54,515 nucleotides of DNA from Opitutia bacterium (GTDB lineage: Bacteria; Verrucomicrobiota; Verrucomicrobiia; Opitutales; Coraliomargaritaceae): contig JAQXBA010000086.1 in assembly GCA_029252625.1 (NCBI GenBank), positions 1 through 54,515 on the forward strand, in the 5' to 3' direction. This document shows positions 17,264 through 26,136 of the stretch, piece after piece. The first letter of the stretch is position 1. Each line of letters begins with the position of its first letter. A model generated the notes under the pieces. That model ran no database searches. It worked only from the letters and a program-made list of their open reading frames with translations, and was not told where the DNA came from. The position numbers and the translations under genes were made by a program.

Positions 17264-18292
17264 TTAATCGAGCTGCGCTTTGAGTGCCGCGACTTGCTTC
17301 TCCAGTTCGCGTAACTGAAGCTGAATGTCGGGAAGACGTTGGATGCCGACCCACTGACGTTTTGCCCGTTGAATGGGCGCTGCAGGGTAGCCGAGCACGA
17401 TTTCCTTGTCGGCGATGTCACGCATGACGCCAGACTTGCTGCCGATGGTCACTTGATTGCCGATTTTGAGGTGTCCTGAGACGCCAGACTGCGAGGCGAT
17501 GACGCAATAGTCGCCAAATTCTGTGCTGCCCGCAAAGCCGGATTGGCCAAGAATGAGGCAGTTATCGCCGAAAGTCACGTTGTGCGCGATGTGGACTAGA
17601 TTATCAATTTTGCAGCCAGAGCCGATACGCGTCGAGCCGAGGGCGGCGCAGTCAATCGATGTGTTGGATCCGATTTCTACGTCATTGCCGATCACCACGT
17701 TGCCGACTTGCGGCATTTTGACATGGCGTCCTTGGTCAAACACATAGCCATAACCATCCGCACCAATCACGGTGCCAGAGTGGATGATCGTGCGGTCGCC
17801 GATTTCCGTGTGCGAGTAAAGCACTACGTTGGGATGCAGGCGCACGTCGCTGCCAATCTGGGTGTCATGTGCCACGTGATTGCCGCCGATCAATGAGGTG
17901 CGTGCGCCGATAGTGACGTTGTCACCGATGACGCAACCTGCCCCGACGTGAGCGCTGGGGTGAATCTCTGCGCTGTCATCAACGCTGGCGCTTGGGTGAA
18001 TGCCTGGTTCGAATGTTTGAGGTGGAAAGAAAAGTGGCAGTGCGTGCGCGGCGGCGATGCGTGGGTTGGCCACACGGATTAGCACTTTCGCAGTCGAGCT
18101 GCAGTTAGCTGATACTAAAATTGCGGATGCCTCGCTTGCTTCAGCAGCGGCGACATAACTGTCCTTTTCAGCAAAAGTGAGGTCACCTGGGCGTGCGCGG
18201 ACGGCCATGGCGAACCCAGAGAGTTCGATGCTGCCGTCGCCGACGACTTCACCATTTAATTGCGTTGCAAGTTCTGAGGCTGTGATCGTCAT
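17264..18292 (-). CDS. lpxD: UDP-3-O-(3-hydroxyacyl)glucosamine N-acyltransferase
   Basis: Left-handed beta-helix acyltransferase that adds the N-linked hydroxyacyl chain in lipid A synthesis, in the cytoplasm. Starting at MTITASELATQLNGEVVGDG gives 342 aa, the usual size; an earlier in-frame start at 18346 would add 18 unrelated residues. The N-terminal uridine-binding domain has ARPGDLTFAEK. More than ten hexapeptide repeats follow (IHPSAHVGAGCVIGDNVTIG and on), with the catalytic His region NLVHIAHNVTFGDN and the QSGFAGSTEFGDYC segment. The C-terminal helix ends LRELEKQVAALKAQLD. REP-like elements flank both ends. Together with lpxK it shows that the organism makes lipid A. Confidence 0.96.
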   Translation of the reverse strand: MTITASELATQLNGEVVGDGSIELSGFAMAVRARPGDLTFAEKDSYVAAAEASEASAILVSANCSSTAKVLIRVANPRIAAAHALPLFFPPQTFEPGIHPSASVDDSAEIHPSAHVGAGCVIGDNVTIGARTSLIGGNHVAHDTQIGSDVRLHPNVVLYSHTEIGDRTIIHSGTVIGADGYGYVFDQGRHVKMPQVGNVVIGNDVEIGSNTSIDCAALGSTRIGSGCKIDNLVHIAHNVTFGDNCLILGQSGFAGSTEFGDYCVIASQSGVSGHLKIGNQVTIGSKSGVMRDIADKEIVLGYPAAPIQRAKRQWVGIQRLPDIQLQLRELEKQVAALKAQLD

Positions 18293-18400
18293 ACTAAATA
18301 GAGGTGTCGAATGAGGGACGGTGCTTACCAGAATCGTGTCGCCCACCTAACGAAGCTACATGCAGAGTCGCAGCATGTGTCAAGAGTTCTGGTTCTGTGA

Positions 18401-18472
18401 TAGGAGTTTGGGCGACTCGCCCACGTAGAGCCAATGTTAATCCAAAGGAGGGCGAGTCGCCCGCGCTCGTTA
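18401..18472. repeat. REP-like element, two palindromes in opposite orientation
   Basis: The left core TGGGCGACTCGCCCA (18409-18423, centre C) and the right core GGGCGAGTCGCCC (18450-18462, centre G) are the same palindrome read in opposite orientation, separated by about 26 nt. Flanks GGAGT and AAAGGAG match the other copies in the window. It lies upstream of lpxD and downstream of the serC terminator, in non-coding DNA. Confidence 0.8.
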
Positions 18473-18478
18473 GAACAC

Positions 18479-18512
18479 AAAAAAGGACGCCCGTTACTGA
18501 GCGTCCTTTTGT
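18479..18512 (-). terminator. Terminator of serC
   Basis: Minus-strand stem AAAAGGACGC / GCGTCCTTTT with a ~10-nt loop and a T tract (CCTTTTTTGTG). It lies about 50 bp after the serC stop. The T run on the plus strand (CCTTTTGTTT) is shorter, so it could act in both directions, but no gene converges on it. Confidence 0.8.
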
Positions 18513-18563
18513 TTCAAGTGATTCGGCGTTAAAGTTGAGTGTTCTAAGTTCGCGTTATCGGCG

Positions 18564-19709
18564 CTAGCCTTGGATCTCGGCGAAGGCCCAGTCGAGCCAT
18601 GGCAGCAGTGCTTCGATGTCTGCTGTATCAACCGTCGCGCCACCCCAGATCCGGAGACCGTCAGGTGCATCTCGGTAGCTGCCAAAGTCGTAGCCGACGT
18701 CTTCTTTGTCGAGTAGGCTGACGATTTGCTTCGCCTTGGCGGCTTGCTCATCAGCTGGAAGGGCTTGATACCAATCGGCTGTGATCTTGAGGCAGATTGA
18801 TGTGTTCGAGATGGTTGCAGGATCTTCGGCGAGGAATTCGATCCAGTCGGTCTTGGCTGCCCAGTCGGCGATTGCCTTGAGATTGGCTTCAGAGCGTTCG
18901 ATCAATGTCGGTAGGCCGCCGATGCTTTCTGCCCAACGTAGGCCGTCCACTGCGTCTTCGATGGCGAGCATAGAGACGGTGTTGATGGTCGCGGCGCTGA
19001 AGATACCTTTGATCAGTTTGCCGCCACTAGTAAGGCGGAAGATTTTCGGTAATGGCCATGCAGGTGTGTAGCTTTCGAGGCGTTCGATCGCTCGTGGGCT
19101 CAGCACGATCATGCCGTGGGCACCTTCGCCACCCATGACTTTTTGCCACGACCATGTGACGACATCGAGTTTACTGAAGTCCATATCCATAGCGAACACC
19201 GCAGAAGTTGCGTCACAGATAGTTAGGCCTTCGCGGTCGGCTGGGATCCAGTCAGTGTTCGGGACTTTGACCCCGGAAGTGGTGCCATTGTAAGTGAATA
19301 CGACGTCGTTGGAAAAGTTAACCTTAGAGAAGTCTGGCAGCAAGCCGTAGTTGGCTTCGTGCTTGGTGACGTTGTCGAGCTTGAGCTGCTTAATTACATC
19401 AGTGACCCAACCAGAGCCAAAGGATTCCCATGCGCACATTTCAACGCCACGTGCGCCGAGCAGTGACCACATTGCCATTTCTACTGCGCCGGTATCTGAA
19501 GCTGGTACGATGCCGCAAACGTAGCTTTCAGGCAGACCAAGAATGGATGCGGATTTGTCGATCACTTCTTGGATGCGCGCCTTGGCAGGCTTTGCGCGGT
19601 GAGAGCGGCCAACGAGTGCTTCGTTGAGTGCTTCGAGCGACCAACCGGGACGCTTAGAACAGGGACCGGATGAGAAATAAGGACGTTTTGGTTTAACTGT
19701 TGGTTTCAT
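18564..19709 (-). CDS. serC: Phosphoserine aminotransferase
   Basis: PLP enzyme converting 3-phosphohydroxypyruvate and glutamate to phosphoserine in serine synthesis. The 381-aa sequence begins [23 protein letters not shown] and carries the PLP-lysine motif [15 protein letters not shown], with [17 protein letters not shown] near the start. These features fit the serC type seen in Alphaproteobacteria and Methanosarcina (TIGR01365-like) rather than the E. coli type. The neighbouring type IA topoisomerase gene ends 40 bp upstream on the same strand, so cotranscription is possible. No other serine gene is nearby. Confidence 0.93.
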   Translation of the reverse strand: MKPTVKPKRPYFSSGPCSKRPGWSLEALNEALVGRSHRAKPAKARIQEVIDKSASILGLPESYVCGIVPASDTGAVEMAMWSLLGARGVEMCAWESFGSGWVTDVIKQLKLDNVTKHEANYGLLPDFSKVNFSNDVVFTYNGTTSGVKVPNTDWIPADREGLTICDATSAVFAMDMDFSKLDVVTWSWQKVMGGEGAHGMIVLSPRAIERLESYTPAWPLPKIFRLTSGGKLIKGIFSAATINTVSMLAIEDAVDGLRWAESIGGLPTLIERSEANLKAIADWAAKTDWIEFLAEDPATISNTSICLKITADWYQALPADEQAAKAKQIVSLLDKEDVGYDFGSYRDAPDGLRIWGGATVDTADIEALLPWLDWAFAEIQG

Positions 19710-19749
19710 GGAAATTATTGCTGATTGAACGTTGTTTGATGCCCTGATT

Positions 19750-22302
19750 TTAACTCTTCTTGGCCGCTTTCTTTTTAGCTGCCTGCTTCACTGGGCGTGG
19801 TGCAAATTCAAAGCCGATCTTGCCATTTTCAAAGTCGAGGGTGAGGTGAGCTTTGAATGGGCGTTTGGTGCGCTTGGAGATAAAACCGTCGAGCAGTGGC
19901 GTCTTGCCTTCGGTGAATAATTGTTCGACCGCTTCGGAATCGAGCTCTTTCTGTAGGATGACCTTGCCGAGACGGAAGCCGTCAGGTGAATCCTTTGGTT
20001 TGAACTCGGGAATATGGTAGGCCTTGTCGGAGCCGTAGAACTTAGCTTCGAGTCCGTTGTGTAATGTGATTGTTTTAAGCAACTGATCATCGGTCAACTC
20101 ATCGGCTGAGTCGAGGTCGTCATCAAATACGAAGTTGGTCTTCCATTTGCCGATTTTCCCTGTCTTGGTGACGTTTTGCACCAGCTCGAGAGCGGCATTG
20201 AATGGTTTATTAAAGCGCGAGACGAAGCCTTCCATCTCGGGGAGCTTCTTCGTGGTGAAGAGCTCGGCAGCTTCGTCGACGCTGAGCTTGCGGCCAGCGA
20301 TGTGCTTAGAGATACGGAAGTCGCATGCTTCTTCGCGACATTCGTAGGTGGCGTCTGTTTGTTTGAGACGTGCGGCGCTACAGGCTGGGCAGGCGCATTC
20401 CAAATCAGGGAAGGTGCGGTTGACCAACATCTCCATGTGGCTGCGAGCTTTGCTGACTACGTCCTCGGTGAAGGTGGCGATCTCTTGCATGAAGTCGTCG
20501 CGCTTAATCTCGCCGCGTTCCATCTTGTTAAGCTTTGCTTCCCAGTCGCCAGTCATGGAGGGCGAGGTGAGCTGCTCGATATGCATCTCTTCGCACAGCT
20601 CGATCAGGCGCAGGCCCTTGCCGCTGACGTTAAGTTCACGGCCATCCCGGGCGATGTACTTCTGGCGGAGCAAGCCTTCAATTGTGGCGGCGCGAGTAGC
20701 GGGTGTGCCGAGACCACGTTCGGACATTGCTTCGCGCAGTTCGTCGTCGTCAATAATGAGTTTACCTGCACCTTCCATCGCTGCAAGGAGGGTCGATTCC
20801 GAGTAGCGAGCCGGCGGCTTGGTTTCTTTGTCTAATATGTCGATCGATTCGGTCTGCGCATCTTCGCCTTGTGCGACGGCGACGAGCTCGTCCTTCTCTG
20901 CAGCAACGCCTGCCACGCGGCCATAGACGGCGAGGTAACCTGGCTTGACCAGTGTTTTACCATTGGTCAGGAAAGTGTCTTTTTCGTCGCCGTGATTGAT
21001 TGTCGTTAGGCGCTTGGTGACTTCGAACTCAGCATGTGGGAAGAAGACTGCGATGAAGCGTTTGAGGACCATGTCGTAGAGCTTGGATTCTTGCTCGTTG
21101 AGTTTAACGACGCGGCCAGTTGGGATAATCGCAAAGTGATCCGAGACCTTCGCGTTGTTAAACACGCGCTTGGAGAACTGCACACGATCATTCTCAATCG
21201 CATCGATGGCCCATTTAGCAGACGGATGTCCGGATTTTGCGAGTTCGCTAAAGGTCTCGAAAACCTTGCTCATGTAGTCCTCGGGTAAATAGCGAGAGTC
21301 AGTTCTTGGATAAGTGAGCATTTTGTGACGCTCGTACAGTGCTTGTGCCAACCCGAGTGTATTTTTGGCAGTGAAGGGGGCTTCGCGCTGGAGGGTGGTG
21401 AGGTCGTAGAGCTGCGGTGCGATCTGCTTAGTCGGCTTAGTCTCTTCGGTGACTGTGCCAGCTTTGCCTTGGCAACGTTGGTGGATCTTCTCGGCGGTGG
21501 CTTTATCCCAAACACGCTCGGCGCGGCTATGTGGCTGCTCTTTGTTTTTCTTGAAGTCGACGTCCATCCATTTACCAGGGTATTCGCCGTTGGTGACGCC
21601 AAAATCGGCATGAATCTCCCAGTAATCTTCTGGGTTGAACGCAGCGATTTCGCGCTCGCGTTTGGCGAGGATGGCGAGAGTCGGGGTCTGCACACGGCCT
21701 GCAGCTGTGATGTTGAATCCGCCGTGACGCGAGCGGAAGCAGGTGAAGGCGCGAGTCGAGTTAAGGCCGACTAGCCAGTCAGATTCGGAGCGGCATTTAG
21801 CGGCGTCGGCGAGGTTCGACATTTGCTCGCCTTCGCGAAGATTGTCCCAAGCTTCAAGGATAGAACCAGTGGTCATCGATTGCATCCAAAGGCGCTTGAC
21901 GGGCTTCTGGATTTTGCCGATGTCCATGATGTATTGGAATATCAGCTCACCTTCGCGGCCGGCGTCACATGCGTTGATGATGAGGTCGAATTCTTTCTTT
22001 TTTGCCAAGCTGAGCACGTGCTTCAGGCGGTTGTGCGTTTGCTCGATGGGTTGGAGCTCGAATTTATTCGGGATCGCCGGCAGCACTTTAAAGTTCCAAG
22101 GAAGGTTTTTGCCGTTGGGGCCAGTTGGCATCTTCAGCTCAACGAGGTGACCGACCGCCGAGGTGATGGCGGCATTTCCGTTCTCGAAATATTGTGCGTC
22201 GCGGGATTTGCCCTTTTTCTCAAATTTGCCCAAGTGCTTGGCCAAGGCTTTGGAGAGGTCGGTGGCGACGGAAGGCTTTTCGGCAATAATTAAATATTTC
22301 AT
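19750..22302 (-). CDS. topB: Type IA DNA topoisomerase, topoisomerase III type
   Basis: Single-strand-passing topoisomerase that decatenates or relaxes DNA. The 850 aa contain an N-terminal TOPRIM domain (IIAEKPSVA at 5-13 with Glu8; [11 protein letters not shown] at 110-120 with Asp113 and acidic partners). The strand-break domain has [16 protein letters not shown] and the catalytic Tyr331 in [16 protein letters not shown]-terminal features are a Cys4-type zinc finger (CACPAC...ECREEAC) and two topo C-terminal repeats ([14 protein letters not shown] and [15 protein letters not shown]), ending in a Lys-rich tail. The finger and repeats distinguish it from short E. coli TopB; homologues are often annotated TopB or TopA-like. 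A 7-bp hairpin sits about 30 bp before the ATG. Confidence 0.92.
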   Translation of the reverse strand: MKYLIIAEKPSVATDLSKALAKHLGKFEKKGKSRDAQYFENGNAAITSAVGHLVELKMPTGPNGKNLPWNFKVLPAIPNKFELQPIEQTHNRLKHVLSLAKKKEFDLIINACDAGREGELIFQYIMDIGKIQKPVKRLWMQSMTTGSILEAWDNLREGEQMSNLADAAKCRSESDWLVGLNSTRAFTCFRSRHGGFNITAAGRVQTPTLAILAKREREIAAFNPEDYWEIHADFGVTNGEYPGKWMDVDFKKNKEQPHSRAERVWDKATAEKIHQRCQGKAGTVTEETKPTKQIAPQLYDLTTLQREAPFTAKNTLGLAQALYERHKMLTYPRTDSRYLPEDYMSKVFETFSELAKSGHPSAKWAIDAIENDRVQFSKRVFNNAKVSDHFAIIPTGRVVKLNEQESKLYDMVLKRFIAVFFPHAEFEVTKRLTTINHGDEKDTFLTNGKTLVKPGYLAVYGRVAGVAAEKDELVAVAQGEDAQTESIDILDKETKPPARYSESTLLAAMEGAGKLIIDDDELREAMSERGLGTPATRAATIEGLLRQKYIARDGRELNVSGKGLRLIELCEEMHIEQLTSPSMTGDWEAKLNKMERGEIKRDDFMQEIATFTEDVVSKARSHMEMLVNRTFPDLECACPACSAARLKQTDATYECREEACDFRISKHIAGRKLSVDEAAELFTTKKLPEMEGFVSRFNKPFNAALELVQNVTKTGKIGKWKTNFVFDDDLDSADELTDDQLLKTITLHNGLEAKFYGSDKAYHIPEFKPKDSPDGFRLGKVILQKELDSEAVEQLFTEGKTPLLDGFISKRTKRPFKAHLTLDFENGKIGFEFAPRPVKQAAKKKAAKKS

Positions 22303-22686
22303 GTGTTCTAGTCTATCGGTCTGTAAAGTGCTAAGCCTCCGTGGTCAATGGAGGCTCGATGAAGATGGACACTATAATTGTGTTACTGAGGCGGAATATT
22401 TAATGTGTTAGGCAGCCGCGCAAACTCGATCCAGCCCGCGTGGATTACGTGGCTTGTAACTAAAAGATTGCTGGTGCGGAGGCTCATTGAATAAAAAGTG
22501 TAAGTTTTATCGTGTGAAGAGAAAAATGGAGTTTGGCGATCTCAATCTATTATGCATTGATTTAGTTTAGGTAAATGAGAGTCGCTAGGTTTTCGGTAAA
22601 ACAGGCGATTAAATCTAGCGTCAACCCTGTTTCTCATTTTTGCCCTATCTGCCTCAGTACAAAACTCATTACCCGCACTCTTTTTT
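22303..22686. other. Divergent topB/lpxK intergenic region
   Basis: This 384-bp gap separates two divergent genes and must hold both promoters, but no clear -35/-10 pair stands out. A hairpin with stem AGCCTCC/GGAGGCT lies at 22334-22356, upstream of topB and without a T run. The part next to lpxK is T-rich and lacks a Shine-Dalgarno sequence. A short minus-strand frame from 22745 overlaps lpxK and does not look real. Confidence 0.5.
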
Positions 22687-23919
22687 ATGCTCCGTAAATT
22701 CCGTGATGATCTAGCGCGCAAGGCCAATGACTTTGCCCAATTCACTGCGGATGTGATCTACGATCGTCAGCATGGCCGTGCGGCTGAGCTGTTTGGCTCC
22801 TTCCTATATATACTTTCGTTTCTGTTCAGTTTTATCGTGCAGCTGCGCTGGTATCTCTATGAGCACCGTATTCTCCGCAACAAACCACTAGGCTGCCTAG
22901 TCGTGGTGGTAGGAAATTTGACGGTCGGTGGCACTGGGAAGACGCCTGTGGTGGAGAAATTTGCCCGCACCTTGACGGAGCGTGGCCGCAAGGTCGCAAT
23001 TCTTAGCCGTGGGTATAAAAGTAAAAAAGAGCCACTAACTAAAAAAATATGGCGCAAGCTGACGCACGGCGAGGAAGCGCCACCCAAAATAGTCAGTGAT
23101 GGTAAAAACGTGCTCCTAGACTCAGAAGTTGCTGGTGATGAGCCATATATGCTTTCAAAAAACTTGCCTGGAGTGGTTGTGCTGTGTGATAAGAACCGCG
23201 TGAAGGCCGGTTCATTCGCGATCCGACGCTTTGGTTGTGACACACTAATTCTCGATGATGGGTTCCAGTACTTGCCACTCAAAGGCCGCTTGAATTTGCT
23301 GCTGGTTGATAAGACCAATCCATTTGGGAACCAGCACCTGTTGCCGCGCGGAATTTTGCGCGAACCGATCAAGCATCTTTCCCGAGCAAGTTACATTTTT
23401 CTGACCAAGTCCGACGGCATCCAAGACGATGCCTTGCTCGAATTGATCCGCGAGCACAACCCGAAGGCGGAAATCATCGAATGCTCCCATCAGCCGCAAT
23501 ATTTACAGGCCATCGATGGTGGCGCTCGCTTGCCGCTGAATACTTTGAATGCCGCGCATATCGCTGCATTCAGCGGAATCGCTTCTCCAGAGAGCTTTGA
23601 GAACATGCTGCGCAGCTACGGTGCCGAGATTCGTTATAATCACCGTTTCCTTGACCATCATCGCTTTTCGCGTGCTGAAATTCAGCATGTCTACGATCAG
23701 GCGGCTGAAGCCGATCTCGATATGATTGTAACTACAGAAAAAGATGCCGTGCGCTTGTTTGAAGATATTAAGCCTATCATTCCGATTTATTTTCTTCGTC
23801 TCGAAATCGACATTCTCTCGGGGGAGGAGGACTTCGAGGAAGCGGCCGCTCGTATTTGCCTACCTCGAAATACACCGGCTCAAATGACGCGTCCTTCCTT
23901 CATCTCGGGGAATAGTTAA
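22687..23919 (+). CDS. lpxK: Tetraacyldisaccharide 4'-kinase
   Basis: Inner-membrane-associated kinase that phosphorylates the 4' position of the lipid A disaccharide. The Walker A-type loop [19 protein letters not shown] is at about 73-91, followed by [16 protein letters not shown] and the [19 protein letters not shown] motif (about 191-209). The C-terminal half has the HHRFS and [10 protein letters not shown] motifs of the family. At 410 aa it is longer than E. coli LpxK (328), with about 30 extra N-terminal residues before the membrane helix and a longer tail. The ATG is preceded by T residues and no Shine-Dalgarno sequence. It precedes the adenylate-kinase-like gene by 88 bp. Confidence 0.93.
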   Translation: MLRKFRDDLARKANDFAQFTADVIYDRQHGRAAELFGSFLYILSFLFSFIVQLRWYLYEHRILRNKPLGCLVVVVGNLTVGGTGKTPVVEKFARTLTERGRKVAILSRGYKSKKEPLTKKIWRKLTHGEEAPPKIVSDGKNVLLDSEVAGDEPYMLSKNLPGVVVLCDKNRVKAGSFAIRRFGCDTLILDDGFQYLPLKGRLNLLLVDKTNPFGNQHLLPRGILREPIKHLSRASYIFLTKSDGIQDDALLELIREHNPKAEIIECSHQPQYLQAIDGGARLPLNTLNAAHIAAFSGIASPESFENMLRSYGAEIRYNHRFLDHHRFSRAEIQHVYDQAAEADLDMIVTTEKDAVRLFEDIKPIIPIYFLRLEIDILSGEEDFEEAAARICLPRNTPAQMTRPSFISGNS

Positions 23920-24007
23920 ATGCGCAGTGAATGGGGCTTGAATGCCAGTCATCTTTTCGTCACTTATCTTTATTTTCCTCTGACTTATACTAATTAATAC
24001 TATTACA

Positions 24008-25225
24008 ATGGCTTCCACACCAGCCGACACAGTTTCTAAGATCGACAGCAAAAAACTTCATGACCTTGAAGTTAAAGACGCGCAATTTATCTTCCAGTCG
24101 GTCTGGGCGGTGCTGGTCGATGAATTTGGTGAGGAGAATTTACGTTTTCCTAAAGAGATTTTTTGGCTCAATGGTGCACCCGGCGCAGGTAAAGGCACCA
24201 ATACTGACTTTATTATGAAGTTTCGCGACTTGACTGCACCGCCAGTGGTTGTCAGCTCGCTTTTGGAGAGCCCTGAAGCCAAGCAGATGATGGATGCTGG
24301 GATGCTTGTGGGTGACCGTGAAGTGGTCGAAATTATTTTACGTAAGCTGCTGGAGCCGATTTTTCAGACTGGTGCTGTGGTGGACGGCTTTCCTCGCACC
24401 AAAGTGCAGGTGGAGTGCGTCAAGTTGCTGTTTAATAAGCTTGTCGGCTTACGCAATAAGTATGCCGATACGCTGTTATCTCAGTATTTAAAAAAGCCGC
24501 ACTTCCATATTGTGGTGCTTTTTGTAGATGAGAAAGAAAGCGTGCGACGTCAACTCCACCGTGGTGAGCAGTCACGCATCCATAACGAGGAAGTACGTGA
24601 GTCTGGTGATGGTGAACTTGTGGAAATGCGTACAACTGACCTCGATCCAGTTGCCGCGCTCAATCGTTACCGTACTTTTAAGGAAAAAACCTACGGGGCA
24701 CTCAAAGATCTTCGAGCGATATTTTTCTATCACTTCATCAATGCACATGGCACGCTCGATGAAGTACGTGCACGTATTGATAAAGAGCTTTGCTATCAAG
24801 GCTCTCTTGAACTCGACGAAGCTACTTACGACCGCCTTTCTTCTATTCCGATTGCCAGCACGATATCGGCACATGCTCGTCAGGACTTGGTCGATCGCCT
24901 CGATACCTACGAGCAACGCCAAAAGGAGTTGTTTTCTAAAGTAGTGAATACAATTAATCGTGTTTTTATGCCGATCATTCAGCGCCATGCAATTTCTGGC
25001 ATGGCTGTCGTGAATACCGAAGATACGACATTTGGCGACGCAGATGCGCTTTCCATGCTCATCGATATTTTCTCTGAGCGTGGTTATCATGCCATCATTG
25101 ATATTCATCGAGATGAAGTGCCTGATTCGATTGATCCCAATACTTTCAAAATCAAGACTCGGATCAAGCTGGTATACCGAGTGCGCGTGCAGTTTAAGGG
25201 CTCCGAGATCCGTCGCGGGCGCTAA
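24008..25225 (+). CDS. Adenylate-kinase-like nucleotide kinase with extra C-terminal domain
   Basis: The N-terminal part is a nucleoside monophosphate kinase: P-loop [10 protein letters not shown] (55-64), then [26 protein letters not shown] in place of the NMP-binding helix, and [15 protein letters not shown] (about 117-131), the family DGFPR motif. LID-like arginines ([12 protein letters not shown]) follow. Ordinary adenylate kinase is about 215 aa; this protein is 405 aa. A ~45-residue N-terminal extension precedes the core. From about residue 275 a separate ~130-aa domain ([33 protein letters not shown]) follows that I do not recognise. Substrate is unknown; AMP or a related nucleotide is inferred. 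An ordinary adk may exist elsewhere in the genome. Confidence 0.75.
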   Translation: MASTPADTVSKIDSKKLHDLEVKDAQFIFQSVWAVLVDEFGEENLRFPKEIFWLNGAPGAGKGTNTDFIMKFRDLTAPPVVVSSLLESPEAKQMMDAGMLVGDREVVEIILRKLLEPIFQTGAVVDGFPRTKVQVECVKLLFNKLVGLRNKYADTLLSQYLKKPHFHIVVLFVDEKESVRRQLHRGEQSRIHNEEVRESGDGELVEMRTTDLDPVAALNRYRTFKEKTYGALKDLRAIFFYHFINAHGTLDEVRARIDKELCYQGSLELDEATYDRLSSIPIASTISAHARQDLVDRLDTYEQRQKELFSKVVNTINRVFMPIIQRHAISGMAVVNTEDTTFGDADALSMLIDIFSERGYHAIIDIHRDEVPDSIDPNTFKIKTRIKLVYRVRVQFKGSEIRRGR

Positions 25226-25432
25226 TTCGGCGTTGCCGAAAGTACCCGTACTGCGCGCGGTGTTGCCGTATCAAGGGCTTCGCTCCAGCGCATAACAGAC
25301 ATCGTTTTAATCGGTGGATTAGCTGAGTTCTAGAATCAAGAGAGGCAGTAGACAGCCTTCATGCCAAGATTCATGCAAGGTGCGAGGCGTAGTCGCGAGA
25401 CTGGGGGTGTCGTCGTGGTGCCAGAGTTCAAA

Positions 25433-25840
25433 TCAACCGAAGGTCTTGCCATTCCAGCCCCAGTTGCTGGGGGGCTCGTTGCGGTAAGTGATGTAGATGC
25501 GGTCGGCCTGAATGTCAGTGGTCAAACGAATGCGCTCGCATAGTTCAGCTGTGAGTCGTAGCGGGGCATCCTCCGCCAGGCGGATGGCTCGCAGGTCAAC
25601 CAGCATGGTTGGGTGTTCTGTGCCAGCCATGGTCATCTTAGCGCTGATCCAACTGGTCATAACGAAGTCTTCCGATTTTCCGAGTAGCTCGGATACTGCT
25701 TTGGAAAGTGTCTGTAGGCAGTTGGACTTTTCTGCGTCGGTAAGCGCTAAGTTGGAGGTGATTTGGATGAGCGGTATGGTTTTTGAGGAATTAGTGCTAA
25801 AACGGAGTATAAACCTATCGTTCGAATGCCGTATGAGCAA
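25433..25840 (-). CDS. MIF/tautomerase-family protein
   Basis: About 114 residues match the macrophage migration inhibitory factor fold: PLIQITSNLALTDAEK at the start, LLGKSEDFVMTSW, then the C-terminal RIYITYRNEPPSNWGWNGKTFG, close to the family NWGWNGxTF ending. In this family the catalytic base is an N-terminal proline exposed after Met removal. Here the proline codon at 25774-25772 is preceded by ATA (25777-25775), not ATG. The only in-frame ATG, at 25840, would put 22 residues in front of the proline and block the usual chemistry. Either an unusual ATA start is used or activity is lost. Function in bacteria is poorly known; no operon partner is seen. Confidence 0.75.
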   Translation of the reverse strand: MLIRHSNDRFILRFSTNSSKTIPLIQITSNLALTDAEKSNCLQTLSKAVSELLGKSEDFVMTSWISAKMTMAGTEHPTMLVDLRAIRLAEDAPLRLTAELCERIRLTTDIQADRIYITYRNEPPSNWGWNGKTFG

Positions 25841-25951
25841 GTTGCCAGAGCTTTTGTCTTTTTCTGTGTCGTCTACATTCTTGTCGCTTTAGTTTCGGTC
25901 GCCTTACACAAATATATGCGCCGCCGCTTCGATCCGCCATGCGAAGGCTAG
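25826..25951 (+). CDS. Possible 41-aa single-pass membrane protein
   Basis: An ATG frame too short for routine calling reads MPYEQVARAF, then a 20-residue hydrophobic stretch (VFFCVVYILVALVSVALH) and a basic tail (KYMRRRFDPPCEG). The layout (short N-terminus, one membrane helix, RRR tail obeying positive-inside) is typical of real small membrane proteins. It is divergent from the MIF-family gene and overlaps it only if that gene uses the ATG at 25840. No Shine-Dalgarno sequence is seen. Existence is inferred. Confidence 0.35.
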   Translation: MPYEQVARAFVFFCVVYILVALVSVALHKYMRRRFDPPCEG

Positions 25952-26036
25952 GGTAAGTGATACGAGAGACCTTTGATTCGGTGCTGCGGCGCGGTGCCAC
26001 ACCTGTAGTGCCTCAGCTACCAAGGAGACGCACACA

Positions 26037-26069
26037 AAAAAGCCGCTACTCGATGAGTAGCGGCTTTTG
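26037..26069 (-). terminator. Terminator downstream of gyrA
   Basis: Stem AGCCGCTACTC/GAGTAGCGGCT with a 3-nt loop (11 bp, no mismatch), flanked by A and T runs on both sides, so it can work in both directions. It sits about 70 bp after the gyrA stop. Confidence 0.9.
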
Positions 26070-26136
26070 TTAATTAATTATCGAGTACAATTTACTCTTG
26101 GGTTGCGTCGCCTTCGGCGGTTGCTTCAGGGGCGGC

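Noticed and set aside
20176-20835. 219-codon forward frame inside the topoisomerase gene
   Set aside because: It lies antisense to a clear type IA topoisomerase and has no independent protein features. GC-rich codons in the real gene create open frames on the other strand.
22542-22745. Reverse frame overlapping the start of lpxK
   Set aside because: Overlaps a well-supported gene and shows no protein features.
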